Assembly: GCA_922989275.2 (NCBI GenBank)
Contig: OV277870.1
Span: 26,990,742-27,054,741 of the forward strand
DNA from: Gari tellinella
Taxonomy: Eukaryota; Mollusca; Bivalvia; Cardiida; Psammobiidae
Reading direction: 5' to 3'
DNA: 64,000 nucleotides
Below are positions 54,546 to 64,000 of this stretch, in pieces. The position numbers and the translations under genes were made by a program. The notes under the pieces were generated by a model. It was given only the letters and a program-made list of their open reading frames with translations. It was not told the origin of the DNA and made no database searches. Each line of letters opens with the position of its first letter. The first letter of the stretch is position 1.

Positions 54546-55700
54546 CTTCAAACTATACGTGGAACTGTATTTACAACCCCCCGAAATCTGAGTACTACAG
54601 AATTCTAGCCACCATCTTCAACGACGAAACCCCCGGGGGTTTGTATCAAATTTTCTACCTAGTTATATTAAAATTACAAATCGAATAAAGTATTGCGGTA
54701 AGCCTGAAGCTAATTATTTTGGTTCGGACTTCGCTGTCGGCCAAATGGCGCCACACAGATCTATGCTAGGTTTAGATCTGGGGCGCCACCGCCAAAAGTG
54801 AGCTGCGCTTTTGCCACAGCGAAACCGAACACGGATTGCCGGATGAAAGCGGAAACCACTCATACTTTACTTAAAGTAAGTTACACAGCTTGTTTGAAAG
54901 GCCTGGATTTAGTTAGAAAAGCCTAGATGGCATTAGAATAGTCCATTTATCCAAATTCCATTGCCGAAACTGCAAGAATGCATTCCATCGCTCGGATAGT
55001 ATGATGGAGAAGTATCTTGTTAGTAGGAATGTTCATGTTAAGCCATTGCCAACAACCACATGATGTGAAGTATAATTGCCTAAATGCAACCAACAACTCT
55101 ACTCTAGAATTATTCAAGTAACACAAATTCTTGCAAGACTAGTTTCATAACACTTAATAACAGATTTGTTATTCTATATTTGTGGGGATCAATTGTACCA
55201 TAAAATGTATGAGCCTGACAATCTCTGCTCTGTCTTACTAAAAGAACTGGAGGGTGATCACTGCCACAAAAGGCTTAAATAGCTGCCACAAAAGGCTTAC
55301 AATTGTGCCACAAAGGCTTCAAAATCTGCTTAAATGTATGTACAAATTCCAGAAAATATCCGGTGTAACTTGAAGCATGTAATGGATGCCATTTAACTGA
55401 CAAAATAGTGGCCATCCCGGTTATTCACTGCCACCAAAGGCTTAAACTTCTGTCACAAATGCCTCAATGGCTTCAAATTCATGCATAAATGTTTGTACCA
55501 ACAGCAGGAAAATTTCAGCATCACGAACTTGCCAACCTTTTGAACTTCAGGAATCGAGCCACTATCTTTGCGTACCAGTTTCAAGTGATTAATTTACCTG
55601 TGCATCCTGAGTCCTATACTCATTAAATTTGCCGGGGACTCATTCTTTAAAAATTAATTGCGTGTCACATGGACCCATAGCTTCTCTGACCTTTATTAAC
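54546..55700. other. No gene supported
   Basis: Mixed sequence with a GC-richer patch (54590-54850, GGGGCGCCACCGCC). No exon or RNA gene is recognised beyond the minisatellite outliers. Confidence 0.45.
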
Positions 55701-55990
55701 CCATAACTCCATATTACACAATTGTATGCCTTACATGTATTCTTAGGATTCACTGAAGTGAATAGTTCCACTTACATAATGTGCAACATCAGAAATACTT
55801 CCTATATCCTAGCAGATAAGACCTTAAAGCACTTTCTGTTTTACTTTCAACCTGCTTTAAGTGGTCACCCTTCTACACTTCAAGGACCCAGTGTTAGTCT
55901 GAAGGACTTTGTTTTACCTCATGTGCATCCCAAGGACTCATTCATCTGATTTTAAAAAATTATCACTGGGTTTCTGCAAAATTTGGGTTA
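55690..55990. mobile_element. Worn family C MITE
   Basis: TTAACCCATAACTCCATATT on the left and CTTTCAACCTGCTTTAAGTG from the right arm of hairpin 2; the left arm is reduced to CCTTAAAGCA. Confidence 0.5.
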
Positions 55991-56039
55991 AAGACAGTAA
56001 TGTACCCTTCACTTAATATATACGATAGCTTGTTTGTAT

Positions 56040-56302
56040 TTTTTGTTTGTTAAGGTCCGTTCCTGCCATCTGTGGGCTAATTGGACGCCCCATAAAGAGG
56101 GAGCAGATACAGAGAACCCGGTCGCGATGCCCAACTCTTATTATCAAAGGTGTTTTTGGTTCTTTGAGATGCTTAGTGTAAAGCGCTCATACATCAGACT
56201 TCGGATATAAAATCCCATCCAAAGGACTTGGTCCCACAGGGGGATCAAACTCGCAACCCTCCAACGTCGCAAGCGGGTGCTTTAACCCTCGACTACATCA
56301 TT
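56040..56302 (-). mobile_element. tRNA-derived SINE (probable)
   Basis: On the minus strand the head at 56302-56230 reads like a degenerate tRNA: GTAGTCGAGGGTTAAAGC, then GGAGGGTTGCGAGTTTGATC, resembling the A and B boxes of a pol III promoter. It is followed by TATCCGAAGTCTGATGTATG and GAGCGCTTTACACTAAGC, and ends near an A-rich stretch (AACAAACAAAAAATAC). The family name is not assigned. Confidence 0.6.
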
Positions 56303-56378
56303 TCTTTTATCATAATCGTCCTTCGATATTTATTTATTTATTTACTTAAAACAGACTTACAGTTCATTACCATGGTAG

Positions 56379-56533
56379 CTTTAAATTGAAATCATTATCG
56401 TTTATTTCAAATATACAGTGTTCAAATTTTGTAACCTGTAGCAAGCCATCTGCAACCTTTAAATTGAAATCATTATCATTTATTTCAAATATACAGTGTT
56501 CAAAATGTGTAACCTGTAGCAAGCCATCTGCAA
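56379..56533. repeat. 77-bp tandem duplication
   Basis: Two adjacent copies of TTTAAATTGAAATCATTATC then ATTTCAAATATACAGTGTTC and GTAACCTGTAGCAAGCCATC, nearly identical. Confidence 0.88.
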
Positions 56534-56948
56534 AAGTTTGTTTATTTATGTCGGTTGCTACCATCTATGAGCTAATTGCCACCGGACAGATATAGTCAAG
56601 GCAAACTTCGTCTTTGTTAAATGCAACATGAAAAAATGGCAAACTCTACTTAAGGATTCAACCTAACATGAAATGCTTCTGGAGGCTGTGTAGCAAGTAT
56701 CTGTGTCCCTCTCATCAAGTCAATAATCTACATCTGCTTCAAAAGGTCAATGATAGGAAGTTGGACAAAGGCAGAGTCTGTTTAACAAATGCAACTGGTC
56801 GCCTACCATTATTAAGATAACCCCTTTTATTGTTGATGTATGAAGCTATTTGTGGTATGAATGTGTAAACATGTGTAGATCTATATGGGAAGGTGCAAGT
56901 GTAAATTTGTTAAATAATATGACTTAAGAACAGTGTATGATTGGTATA

Positions 56949-59888
56949 AAGTGCTCCCTCCTTACAACTACTCTCCAAACAACGATTCCCTCCTTACAGA
57001 AACGCGTGTGCGCCATGGTTGTTCCCTTAATTAAAGTCCCATTGTGTTTTCAGACCTTTTCTTAATGCCTGAAATACAATAACGGTTAATAATAATGTTT
57101 GAACATTCTTATGGGCCAAGCTGATCTATGAAATGATGAAGACGGACCTAAATCACCAAAAAGGGCGATTTAAAATCATAACAAACCGAAAATAGAACGT
57201 CTGTCATAAACATTCCCACACGGCTTAGTATCACGTGATACAGTCGAAATCAACTTCACTGGGTACAATCGTATATACCTCCGCCCGTCCATCCATCAGT
57301 CAGTTAGACTATCACACTTTTTTGTCCGCTCTCTAACTCAAATATTTTTTATCCGATCTTCCACAAACTTGCTGAAAATGTTCATTGATATAAAATCAAG
57401 GTTTAGTTTGATTACTACTAAAATCGCATAAGGTTTTTTTGAGTAATTGCCTGTTAATTAATAAAAAATGACTGTTTCAGTCATTTTTGCACTCTAAAAC
57501 AAACAGCTTTTATCGGATATTCACCAAACCTGCTGAAAATATTTATTCATGTAAAATTTAGGTCTAGTTTGATTATTACTAAAATCGCATGTGGCATATC
57601 TGAGTTTTTGCCCTTTATGTATTAAAAAATGACTGTTTTCAGCAAGTTTTACTCTCTAACACAAATACGTTTTATTGGATCTTCACCAAACTTGCTGAAA
57701 ATGTTTATTGATATAAAATCAAGGTTGAGTTTGATTACTACTAAAATCGCATAAGGTATATCTGAGTTATTGCCTGTTTATTAATAAAAAATGACGTTTC
57801 AGTCATTTTTGCACTCTCAAACAAACAGCTTTTATCGGATATTCACCAAACCTGCTGAAAATATTTATGCATATAAAATTTAGGTCTAGTTTGATTATTA
57901 CTAAAATCGCATGTGGTATATCTGAGTTTTTGCCCTTTATGTATTAAAAAATGACTGTTTTCAGCAAGTTTTACTCTCTAACACAAAAACGTTTTACTGG
58001 ATCTTCACCAAACTTGCTGAAATTGTTTATTGATATAAAATCAAGGTTGAGTTTGATTACTACTAAAATCGCATAAGGTATATCTGAGTTATTGCCTGTT
58101 TATTAATAAAAAATGACGGTTTCAGTCACTTTTGCACTCTTACACATACAGTTTTTATCGGATATTCACTAAAATTGCTGAAAATATTTAATTATATAAA
58201 ATTTAGGTCTAGTTTGATTATTACAAAAATCGCATGTGGCATATCTGAGTTTTTGCCCTTTATGTATTAAAAAATGACTGTTTCAGCATTTTTCGCTTTC
58301 CAACAAATACAATGTTTATCAGATATTCACAAAACTTGTTGAAAATGTTTATTAATATTAAATCTAGGTCAATCATCTTAACTAGCAAAATCGCACAAGG
58401 CATGTTGGAGTTATTGCCCTTGAATGACAAAAGTTTTGCTAGTTTATCCTTATTTTTGCCCTGTCCACTCTGTAAAAGGACCAGTTTTTATTCTATTTTT
58501 AGCCAAATATTTGGTCAATGGTTGCATGTGCTTCATCTTAGCCGTGTTGGTAATAAGTTAAGTAATAAATGACCACTCCATTTCTCCTTTACCTCTAGAA
58601 GGATTTTCATTCAACTGTATTCGATTTTTTTCCTTGACCTATATTTAATACCAATACACGTTGTCAGCAAGTTTGGTGAAGATCCAATAAAAAGTGTTTG
58701 TGTTAGAGAGCAGAAAATGCTGAAACAGTCATTTTTTAATTATTCAAGGGCAATAACTCAGACATGCCTTATGCGATTTTGCTAGTTATTGAACCTGACC
58801 TAGATTCTCTCCTAATAAACATTTGTAGCAAGATTGGTGAATATCAAAAAAGAAGTGTTTGACGTAGAGAGCGGACAAGGCTAAAACAGTCATTTTCAGC
58901 AAGCACAAGGTATAGATTCTCCGTAATTTTTTTAATCGCTTACCCACCCTGAATAATATTTACACGTTGTCACTGGATCTCATAGTGTTTAACCCGTTGC
59001 CTACTGGTCGTAACTTTACGGAGTTTACAAACTGTTTGAATCTAGAAAGACGCCGCGTAACGCGGCGTCTCATCTGGATCCAAACTGCTTGACACTAGTC
59101 TTAAGGTTTGTTTAATTAAAACAATGCATAAATCTAAACTGAACAAATTTTGAAGACGACAATGTCAAAGCAGACGTCTGTGCAGCAGAATAAGGGTTAA
59201 CCAGATGCTCCAGATACACATGTAAACGGGAGTAATCTGAACTAATCTAACATTTTCTCACTCATTTCAGCACCGAATGCTATGGTGTTACTACTGATTA
59301 AACCATCTCTTCGAGACACTTTTAATGAGTATGACACCATTGGGTTTAAAAGCAGAAATAAAGATTTTAGTTTTCGAAATACTTCCGTTATCTGGAGCCC
59401 TGTATTTACAGAGTTGTCCTTCTTTCCATTCACAGGGGAGGCTTTTTAATTTGTGCAACACAAAAATATTATAAATAAAATTTAAAAAGCGAATTTCTTA
59501 GATAAAGCCGGTTTTTGTGAAAGAATCACGTCCCACGTAGTTCAAATGGGACCCCAAACAACCGTTTTATGCAGGTTTCTCAAAAACACAATGCGGCTTT
59601 AACAAGACAATTATGTCAAACCATTTTACATCTGCAATATCGTCTGCTTAAAAATAGTCGCCTGTTGTTTTTCTAAAAGACACATATTCGACATTTTGAG
59701 AGAAAAAACCCATAAAGACGAGTGACAAACAGCTTGAATCCAGATCAGACACCGCGTTACACGATGTCTGATTTTGATTCAAGCTATTTGCAAATGTAAG
59801 CCAATTTCCCTTCCTATAACAACTCCCTCCGAACAACACGCAGAATCTTTGTCTCATATTTGATGCTGTTGTAGAGAGGGGCACTGTA
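56949..59888. mobile_element. Family D MITE split by family F element, copy 2
   Basis: Left D fragment 56949-57030 (AAGTGCTCCCTCCTTACAAC), right D fragment 59599-59888 (AACAAGACAATTATG, hairpin 1 at 59729-59798, end TTGTAGAGAGGGGCACTGTA). Between them the F element: TTAA 57031-57034, body 57035-59598, TTAA 59599-59602, ends AGTCCCATTGTGTTTT and AAAACACAATGCGGCT. This F copy is 2564 bp against 1912 bp for copy 1. The extra length is additional tandem units in the left array; hairpin 1 at 59030-59095 and the CAGGGCTCC relative are retained. Confidence 0.87.
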
Positions 59889-60139
59889 AATGCGTATTTT
59901 CAACGTGTTACGCACTCTTTTTTTTATTTTATTTTTTTAAAGTTTTCCTTTTTTTATTGCATTAGGCGGCCTGCATTGGGAGCTCTACTATCATTTCTAT
60001 CGGTCGGCAATCCAGCCGGTCGGTTTATTGCTGATTGATTTGGGTATTTTGTTCGCCGTTTTGGGGCTGTCTTATGTATGTTTTATAAGCTATCTTGTTT
60101 ATTTTAGATCTACATGTACTTATAGTTATTTGTCTTTTC

Positions 60140-60262
60140 TCGTTTCGTAGGTACATTAATGTTATTTCATGTGAAGCGCTTTTGAACGCACAACCCCTGT
60201 GTGAAAAGAGCGCTATACAAATCTGGTATAATAATAATAATTATAATAATTATTATTATATA
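60140..60262 (+). mobile_element. SINE 3' tail fragment (probable)
   Basis: GTGAAGCGCTTTTGAACGCA..GAGCGCTATACAAATCTGGT followed by ATAATAATAAT. The GCGCTATAcAAAT end plus a trinucleotide tail is typical of widespread animal SINE/LINE-mobilised elements. The tRNA-like head is not seen here. Confidence 0.5.
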
Positions 60263-60364
60263 TTTCGTTAATGCTGTCAATGGGAAGTGGATACAATTAT
60301 GATCATGGAGTTTTCAAAGTAGAAAACGGTATGGGGCTACGGTGTCAAACCTTTAATACTTCAA

Positions 60365-60600
60365 TAGCCATAGGTCAAATGCTTGAGAACGATCTCAGGC
60401 TCAACTCAAAACCTTTATAACCTTGGGACACTGGGACCGCAGTTTTGCACCTTAGTTCCAGAAAAACATCCTTTTTTATTATTCTGAATGAGAAAGCGTT
60501 TTCTGCAACGTATGTATACGCCGATATCGAAACTGGCCCAGCGCTTATAAAGCGTTTGAATTGAGTCTGAGTTCGTTATCGAGCTTTACAGCATGGACCT
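60365..60600. repeat. Family L repeat
   Basis: GCTTGAGAACGATCTCAGGC..CTCAAAACCTTTATAACC and, inverted, TATAAAGCGTTTGAATTGAG..GTTATCGAGC. Confidence 0.65.
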
Positions 60601-60904
60601 TATTTGCATTGGACATCAGTACTGTTGTTCGGAAAGAAAAAGATAATAATTTCACACCCTGTGTATCAGATATTAAGATATAAAGTCGGACAATAGATTA
60701 TAAACTTTTTAATCGTTTATTCACGATTCTTGACAGTGGCTCTTCAAACCAACTACCTAACAATACAAGTTAGTGTATACATGTACATATAGCATTTATA
60801 CATAATATAAACTATGAGTCAACTAATAAAGAAAAAACCATGATCTATTTTCAAGTATAATATCGATCATACAGTACAACCTCTCTTGGTGATATTCTAA
60901 TACA

Positions 60905-61395
60905 TAAGATTGCTTAAATATTTGAACCCCAGCCATAAGTATACTTTTTATTTACAATCAGTGAATCTGTGTATCGGACACCTGGCCTATAGGCCTATAT
61001 GTAAACAGTGTAGAGTCAGAGCAGATGCCTACTGCAAGATATTCTAATCAGGTTCTGCAATGTTTGTAATTTTGCAATAGTTTGTCATATACCAGGCTGT
61101 CATAAGTTGATCATGAAAAATCCTAATATTTCCAAATTGTCTATTACTTAAAGCAGGTTGAAAGTAAAGCAGAATGTGCCTTAAGGCGCATTCTGCTTTA
61201 CTTTCAGCCTGTTTAAGCTACCATCTGCTAGGATTAATATCCAAAAGTTTGAGATAAGTCCGGAGAAATGGCAACCCTGATACGTCCCTATATAGGTCAA
61301 ACTAGACTAGGCCTAATTGGAGACTGGAACTGTTCCAATTCGCTGTTTCAAGGGTGAACGTGTTAATGTAGGTCAAAGGTCACTATCTGGCCATG
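60905..61395. mobile_element. Worn family G-like element holding a family H MITE
   Basis: Outer pieces: TTTGAACCCCAGCCATAAGT, GTAAACAGTGTAGAGTCAGA and CAAGGGTGAACGTGTTAA. Inner H: GGCTGTCATAAGTTGATCAT to GGAGAAATGGCAACCCTG (61092-61280) with hairpin 2 at 61147-61216 (GCGCATTCTGC / GCAGAATGTGCC). Confidence 0.62.
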
Positions 61396-61404
61396 CATTC
61401 AGTC

Positions 61405-61616
61405 TTAAGGTTGATAACCCCTAAAAAAGATCGGACCAACGTTAGTCAATATCGGTAATCTACGGAGAGCTATCGGCCATTCTCGTCAACTGGGCGACCC
61501 GTTCCGAATCTTGCTAAAGCAGGGATCGGAACGGTTCGTCAGTTGACGAATATTGCCGATCACTGTACGTAGAGTTCCGAATTTGGTTCGATTTCATTAG
61601 CGGTCATCAACCTTAA
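61405..61616. mobile_element. Family K palindromic MITE, copy 1
   Basis: Ends TTAAGGTTGATAACCCCTAA and GGTCATCAACCTTAA. Inverted arms contain GTCAATATCGGTAATCTACG / CGTACAGTGATCGGCAATAT-type pairing and CGTCAACTG/CAGTTGACG. Copy 2 is at 62770-62971. Confidence 0.72.
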
Positions 61617-61715
61617 ATGTGGACAATGAATCGTATTCTGAGTTCTACTCAAGAGAGGTAATACTGTAATTGTTTCCAATTTAATATGTCCAAATCTTTA
61701 AAGTGTTAAAAATAA

Positions 61716-61923
61716 TACAGTAAAACCTCTCTATTATGACCACAAGAAAAGGACTACTTGAGCGTATAAAAGACAGGTGACAGCTTACAGTAATGTGAAA
61801 GTAAAACAGAAAGCTCCTACAGGAGCTTTCTGTTTTACTGTCACCTTGCTTTAAGGAGTCACCTGTCAGAAACACTTAATAATTAACACAAATTAGTGGT
61901 CGTTATACAGAGGTTTTACTGTA
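61716..61923. mobile_element. MITE family B (TA target)
   Basis: TACAGTAAAACCTCTCTATT and CAGAGGTTTTACTGTA ends; core ACAGTAATGTGAAAGTAAAA and its complement around AAAGCTCCTACAGGAGCTTT. Confidence 0.88.
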
Positions 61924-62342
61924 GTAATTTCGACAGCATAACAATAATTCTGCCACAACTTATGGTGGCAACATACTCTAGTATTTATCAATACCGATTT
62001 ATAATTTACTGATTTACAGTTGCTGATCTAATTTCACAAAATCAAAGCAGTATGAACACCACTTTTATTTTGAATATTTATATGACACAATGCCCTATCA
62101 TGAGACAAATATCGATAATTATATTGTGTTTAGTGTAGACTAAGATCAGGCGCAGCTTTGAAAATGCGCTGTCTTGCCAGGGTCTACATTATTCAAATGC
62201 AAATGAAAGCAGTACTTCGTCTAATAAGGTTGGCAAGACATTTTTTTTCCTTTCGTGATTAAAAGAAATGAAACTCAAATGTAAAGTAATAAAAGTTAGA
62301 AAATGGCTTGTCTTTGAATTCGTTGATAATTTATTTAATCAG

Positions 62343-62460
62343 TTTAAGCAAACAGTTTGGAGCGTGATCAGACGCCGAGTTACTCGGCGTCTGATCAGAT
62401 TCCAAACAGTTTGCTAAACACAATGCATTCGGTTCAAAGCAGTGAAGGAATTAGTAATAA
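62343..62460. mobile_element. Hairpin 1 with family J-like right end
   Basis: GCAAACAGTTTGGAGCGTGA and GCCGAGTTACTCGGC in the stem, then GGTTCAAAGCAGTGAAGGAA. A further worn hairpin relic lies at 62140-62200 (GTGTAGACTAAGATCAGGCG). Confidence 0.65.
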
Positions 62461-62769
62461 GCATTGCATACTTGTTAGGACTAAAGCTGCTGACAAAACA
62501 TTTTTAAACAAAGGTATATAGAACCAAATACAAATTATTTGTCATCATGAGAAGTGTACATTGTTTGGTCAAATGACATTGGTTTTAGTAAGAGACCTTT
62601 AAACAAATATACTTCAAATATACAAAAATATCTTAAGTATACTTTGTGCTCTTCAAGATTTGAATGACCTGATTAAAAGCCCCCAAAGACAGCGAGACAA
62701 TATGAATTGACAAACATGGGTCAGTAATAGACTGTTGAGTTATGTCCCTTACATCGTAAACGCCTCGGC

Positions 62770-62971
62770 TTAAGGTTGAGAACCCCTAACGAGATCGGGC
62801 TGAAGTCGGTCAATATCGGAGCTCTACGGAGAGCGATCGGTCATTCTCGTCAACTGTCGACATTAGCATGGTTCGGAACAAGTCGGCAGTTACCTGTAAC
62901 GGGAATGACTGATCGTTGTACGTTTGTGTACCGATTTGTGTCCAATCGTGTCAAGGATCCTCAACCTCAAA
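62770..62971. mobile_element. Family K palindromic MITE, copy 2
   Basis: TTAAGGTTGAGAACCCCTAA at the left, CCTCAACCTCAA at the right; CTACGGAGAGCGATCGGTCA is shared with copy 1. The open frame across it (62776-62982) is not a gene. Confidence 0.7.
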
Positions 62972-63593
62972 GTGATGTGTAACAAATATCCTATAATAAA
63001 CTCAGTCTATTTTAGGATATGTATGTGAGGTGTAATGGACCAAGGGAAGTAACTCGCCAGACATGCTGTCTTTAAGTAAAGGCAATGCATCTAAGCTTAA
63101 ACATTCTACTGTGAGGTTATGACAAATAGTTTTTTAGGTGAATATACATTTTGACGGCGGAGAATAAAAAATATTTTTATTTTTCTGACTTCATAAACGG
63201 ACATGACCAACATAGATAAATGGCAGTTTAAAGAAGATGAAAGGTAAGAAGATTTTTCCTTCATGATTTCTGCTTTAATGCAGGCAATTGGGGATATAGA
63301 TGATGCTTGACAATTGTTTCCAAATGATTGACAAACAAAACAAAACCCACCCCAAAACATTGATACTAGTATAGTATATGTTACTGAAAGAAAGTCGAAT
63401 TTCGAAATACCACCAAACTCAGATGAAAGCAAATTGGAGTCACATCTGGATGGAGCCTTTCAAAATAGATATCAGTTTAAATTCACTGTTGTAGCAAGCT
63501 GATAAGTTATATTGATTTAGAAATATAAAAAAACACTTTTTGTCATAACCTCGGCGCCAACGCAATGGTAAAATGACCAGACAGTTCTTCAGT

Positions 63594-63845
63594 TACAGTG
63601 GAGAAAACGTTATTCTTTCCCAATAAACGCGTTTACGCTCAAACTATTAATTCTATTACAAACAGTTTGGAGCCAGATCAGACGCCAGGTTACCCGGCGT
63701 CTGATCAGGCTCCAAACTGTTTGCCATCAAGATAAACATGAATTATCAGAATTGTCCAAAAGTTGTACTTTTCTACGTTTTTTAGTGCTTTGCGTTTGCG
63801 TACGTTTGCGTTTAAACGGGAAAGAATAACAGATTCTCCACTGTA
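63594..63845. mobile_element. MITE family A, copy 6
   Basis: TTACAGTGGAGAAAACGTTA and complement ends; hairpin 1 at 63658-63727 with one mismatch (GCCAGGTTACCCGGC). Confidence 0.9.
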
Positions 63846-64000
63846 ATACAAAAAAACAGAAGAACTATCTGGAATATCTATACGGACACATTACTGTGAA
63901 ATCAATCTTTCTCTACAGTTTAGTCTTCGATAAATTAAATTCTTCATCAGCATTAATAGATGGCACACAATCTTCCAATTATACAATTCCAGCACAGATA

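Noticed and set aside
63106..63432. 108-codon minus-strand frame near the right end
   Set aside because: Low-complexity composition with no domain, no splice context and no repeat of the frame elsewhere; nothing supports coding.
9182..63730. Hairpin 1 copies as rho-independent terminators, tRNAs or a CRISPR array
   Set aside because: The genome is eukaryotic, copies are scattered and embedded in MITEs with TIRs and target duplications, and there are no regular spacers or tRNA boxes.

Overview
The window looks like AT-rich nuclear DNA of an invertebrate animal, most likely a bivalve mollusc. The reasons are spliced genes with GT/AG introns, a very high density of short palindromic DNA transposons, tandem satellites, a non-LTR retrotransposon and tRNA-derived SINE pieces. 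The species cannot be named from the sequence. Nothing indicates a bacterium, plasmid or virus.

Two host genes can be rebuilt exon by exon, with every splice phase agreeing. (1) On the + strand, 10504-30237 holds the 3' ten exons (376 residues plus stop) of an arylsulfatase B-type sulfatase. The exons carrying the signal peptide and the Cys active site are not seen and probably lie left of the window. The first visible exon, which carries the WHLG motif, has two further copies at 12313 and 12720. (2) On the - strand, 49635-33649 holds four exons of a secreted protein of about 1121 residues: a signal peptide, a Reeler domain split over four exons, then about 900 residues rich in Gly, Asn and Gln. 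The two genes converge on 30.2-33.6 kb.

Layout: 1-8.7 kb, an inverted pair of tandem-repeat arms (about 163-bp units full of TCGA) around a 2.7-kb spacer; 8.7-30.2 kb, the sulfatase gene with a LINE (17.8-20.7 kb), many MITEs and a 66-bp minisatellite that looks seeded by an exon/donor junction (26.6-27.8 kb); 30.2-33.6 kb, nested MITEs between the two 3' ends; 33.6-49.6 kb, the Reeler gene, whose first intron holds a 48/50-bp minisatellite (43.6-46.6 kb); 49.6-64 kb, no gene seen, two copies of a TTAA-flanked fold-back element (50.7-52.7 and 57.0-59.6 kb), a 22-bp minisatellite, SINE pieces and MITEs.

The most unusual pattern concerns the MITEs. At least ten families, separable by terminal inverted repeat (TIR) and target site (TA or TTAA), share a small set of central hairpins. 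Hairpin 1 (CAAACAGTTTGG..GATCAGACGCC and its complement) sits inside at least five families with different ends. Hairpin 2 (TTAAAGCAGGTTGA..AAAGCAGAATGCGCC and its complement) sits inside at least three. Hairpin sequences differ between copies but pairing is largely kept. An arm of hairpin 1 also appears to have founded the 43.6-46.6 kb minisatellite. Family names A to L below are labels made for this annotation only.
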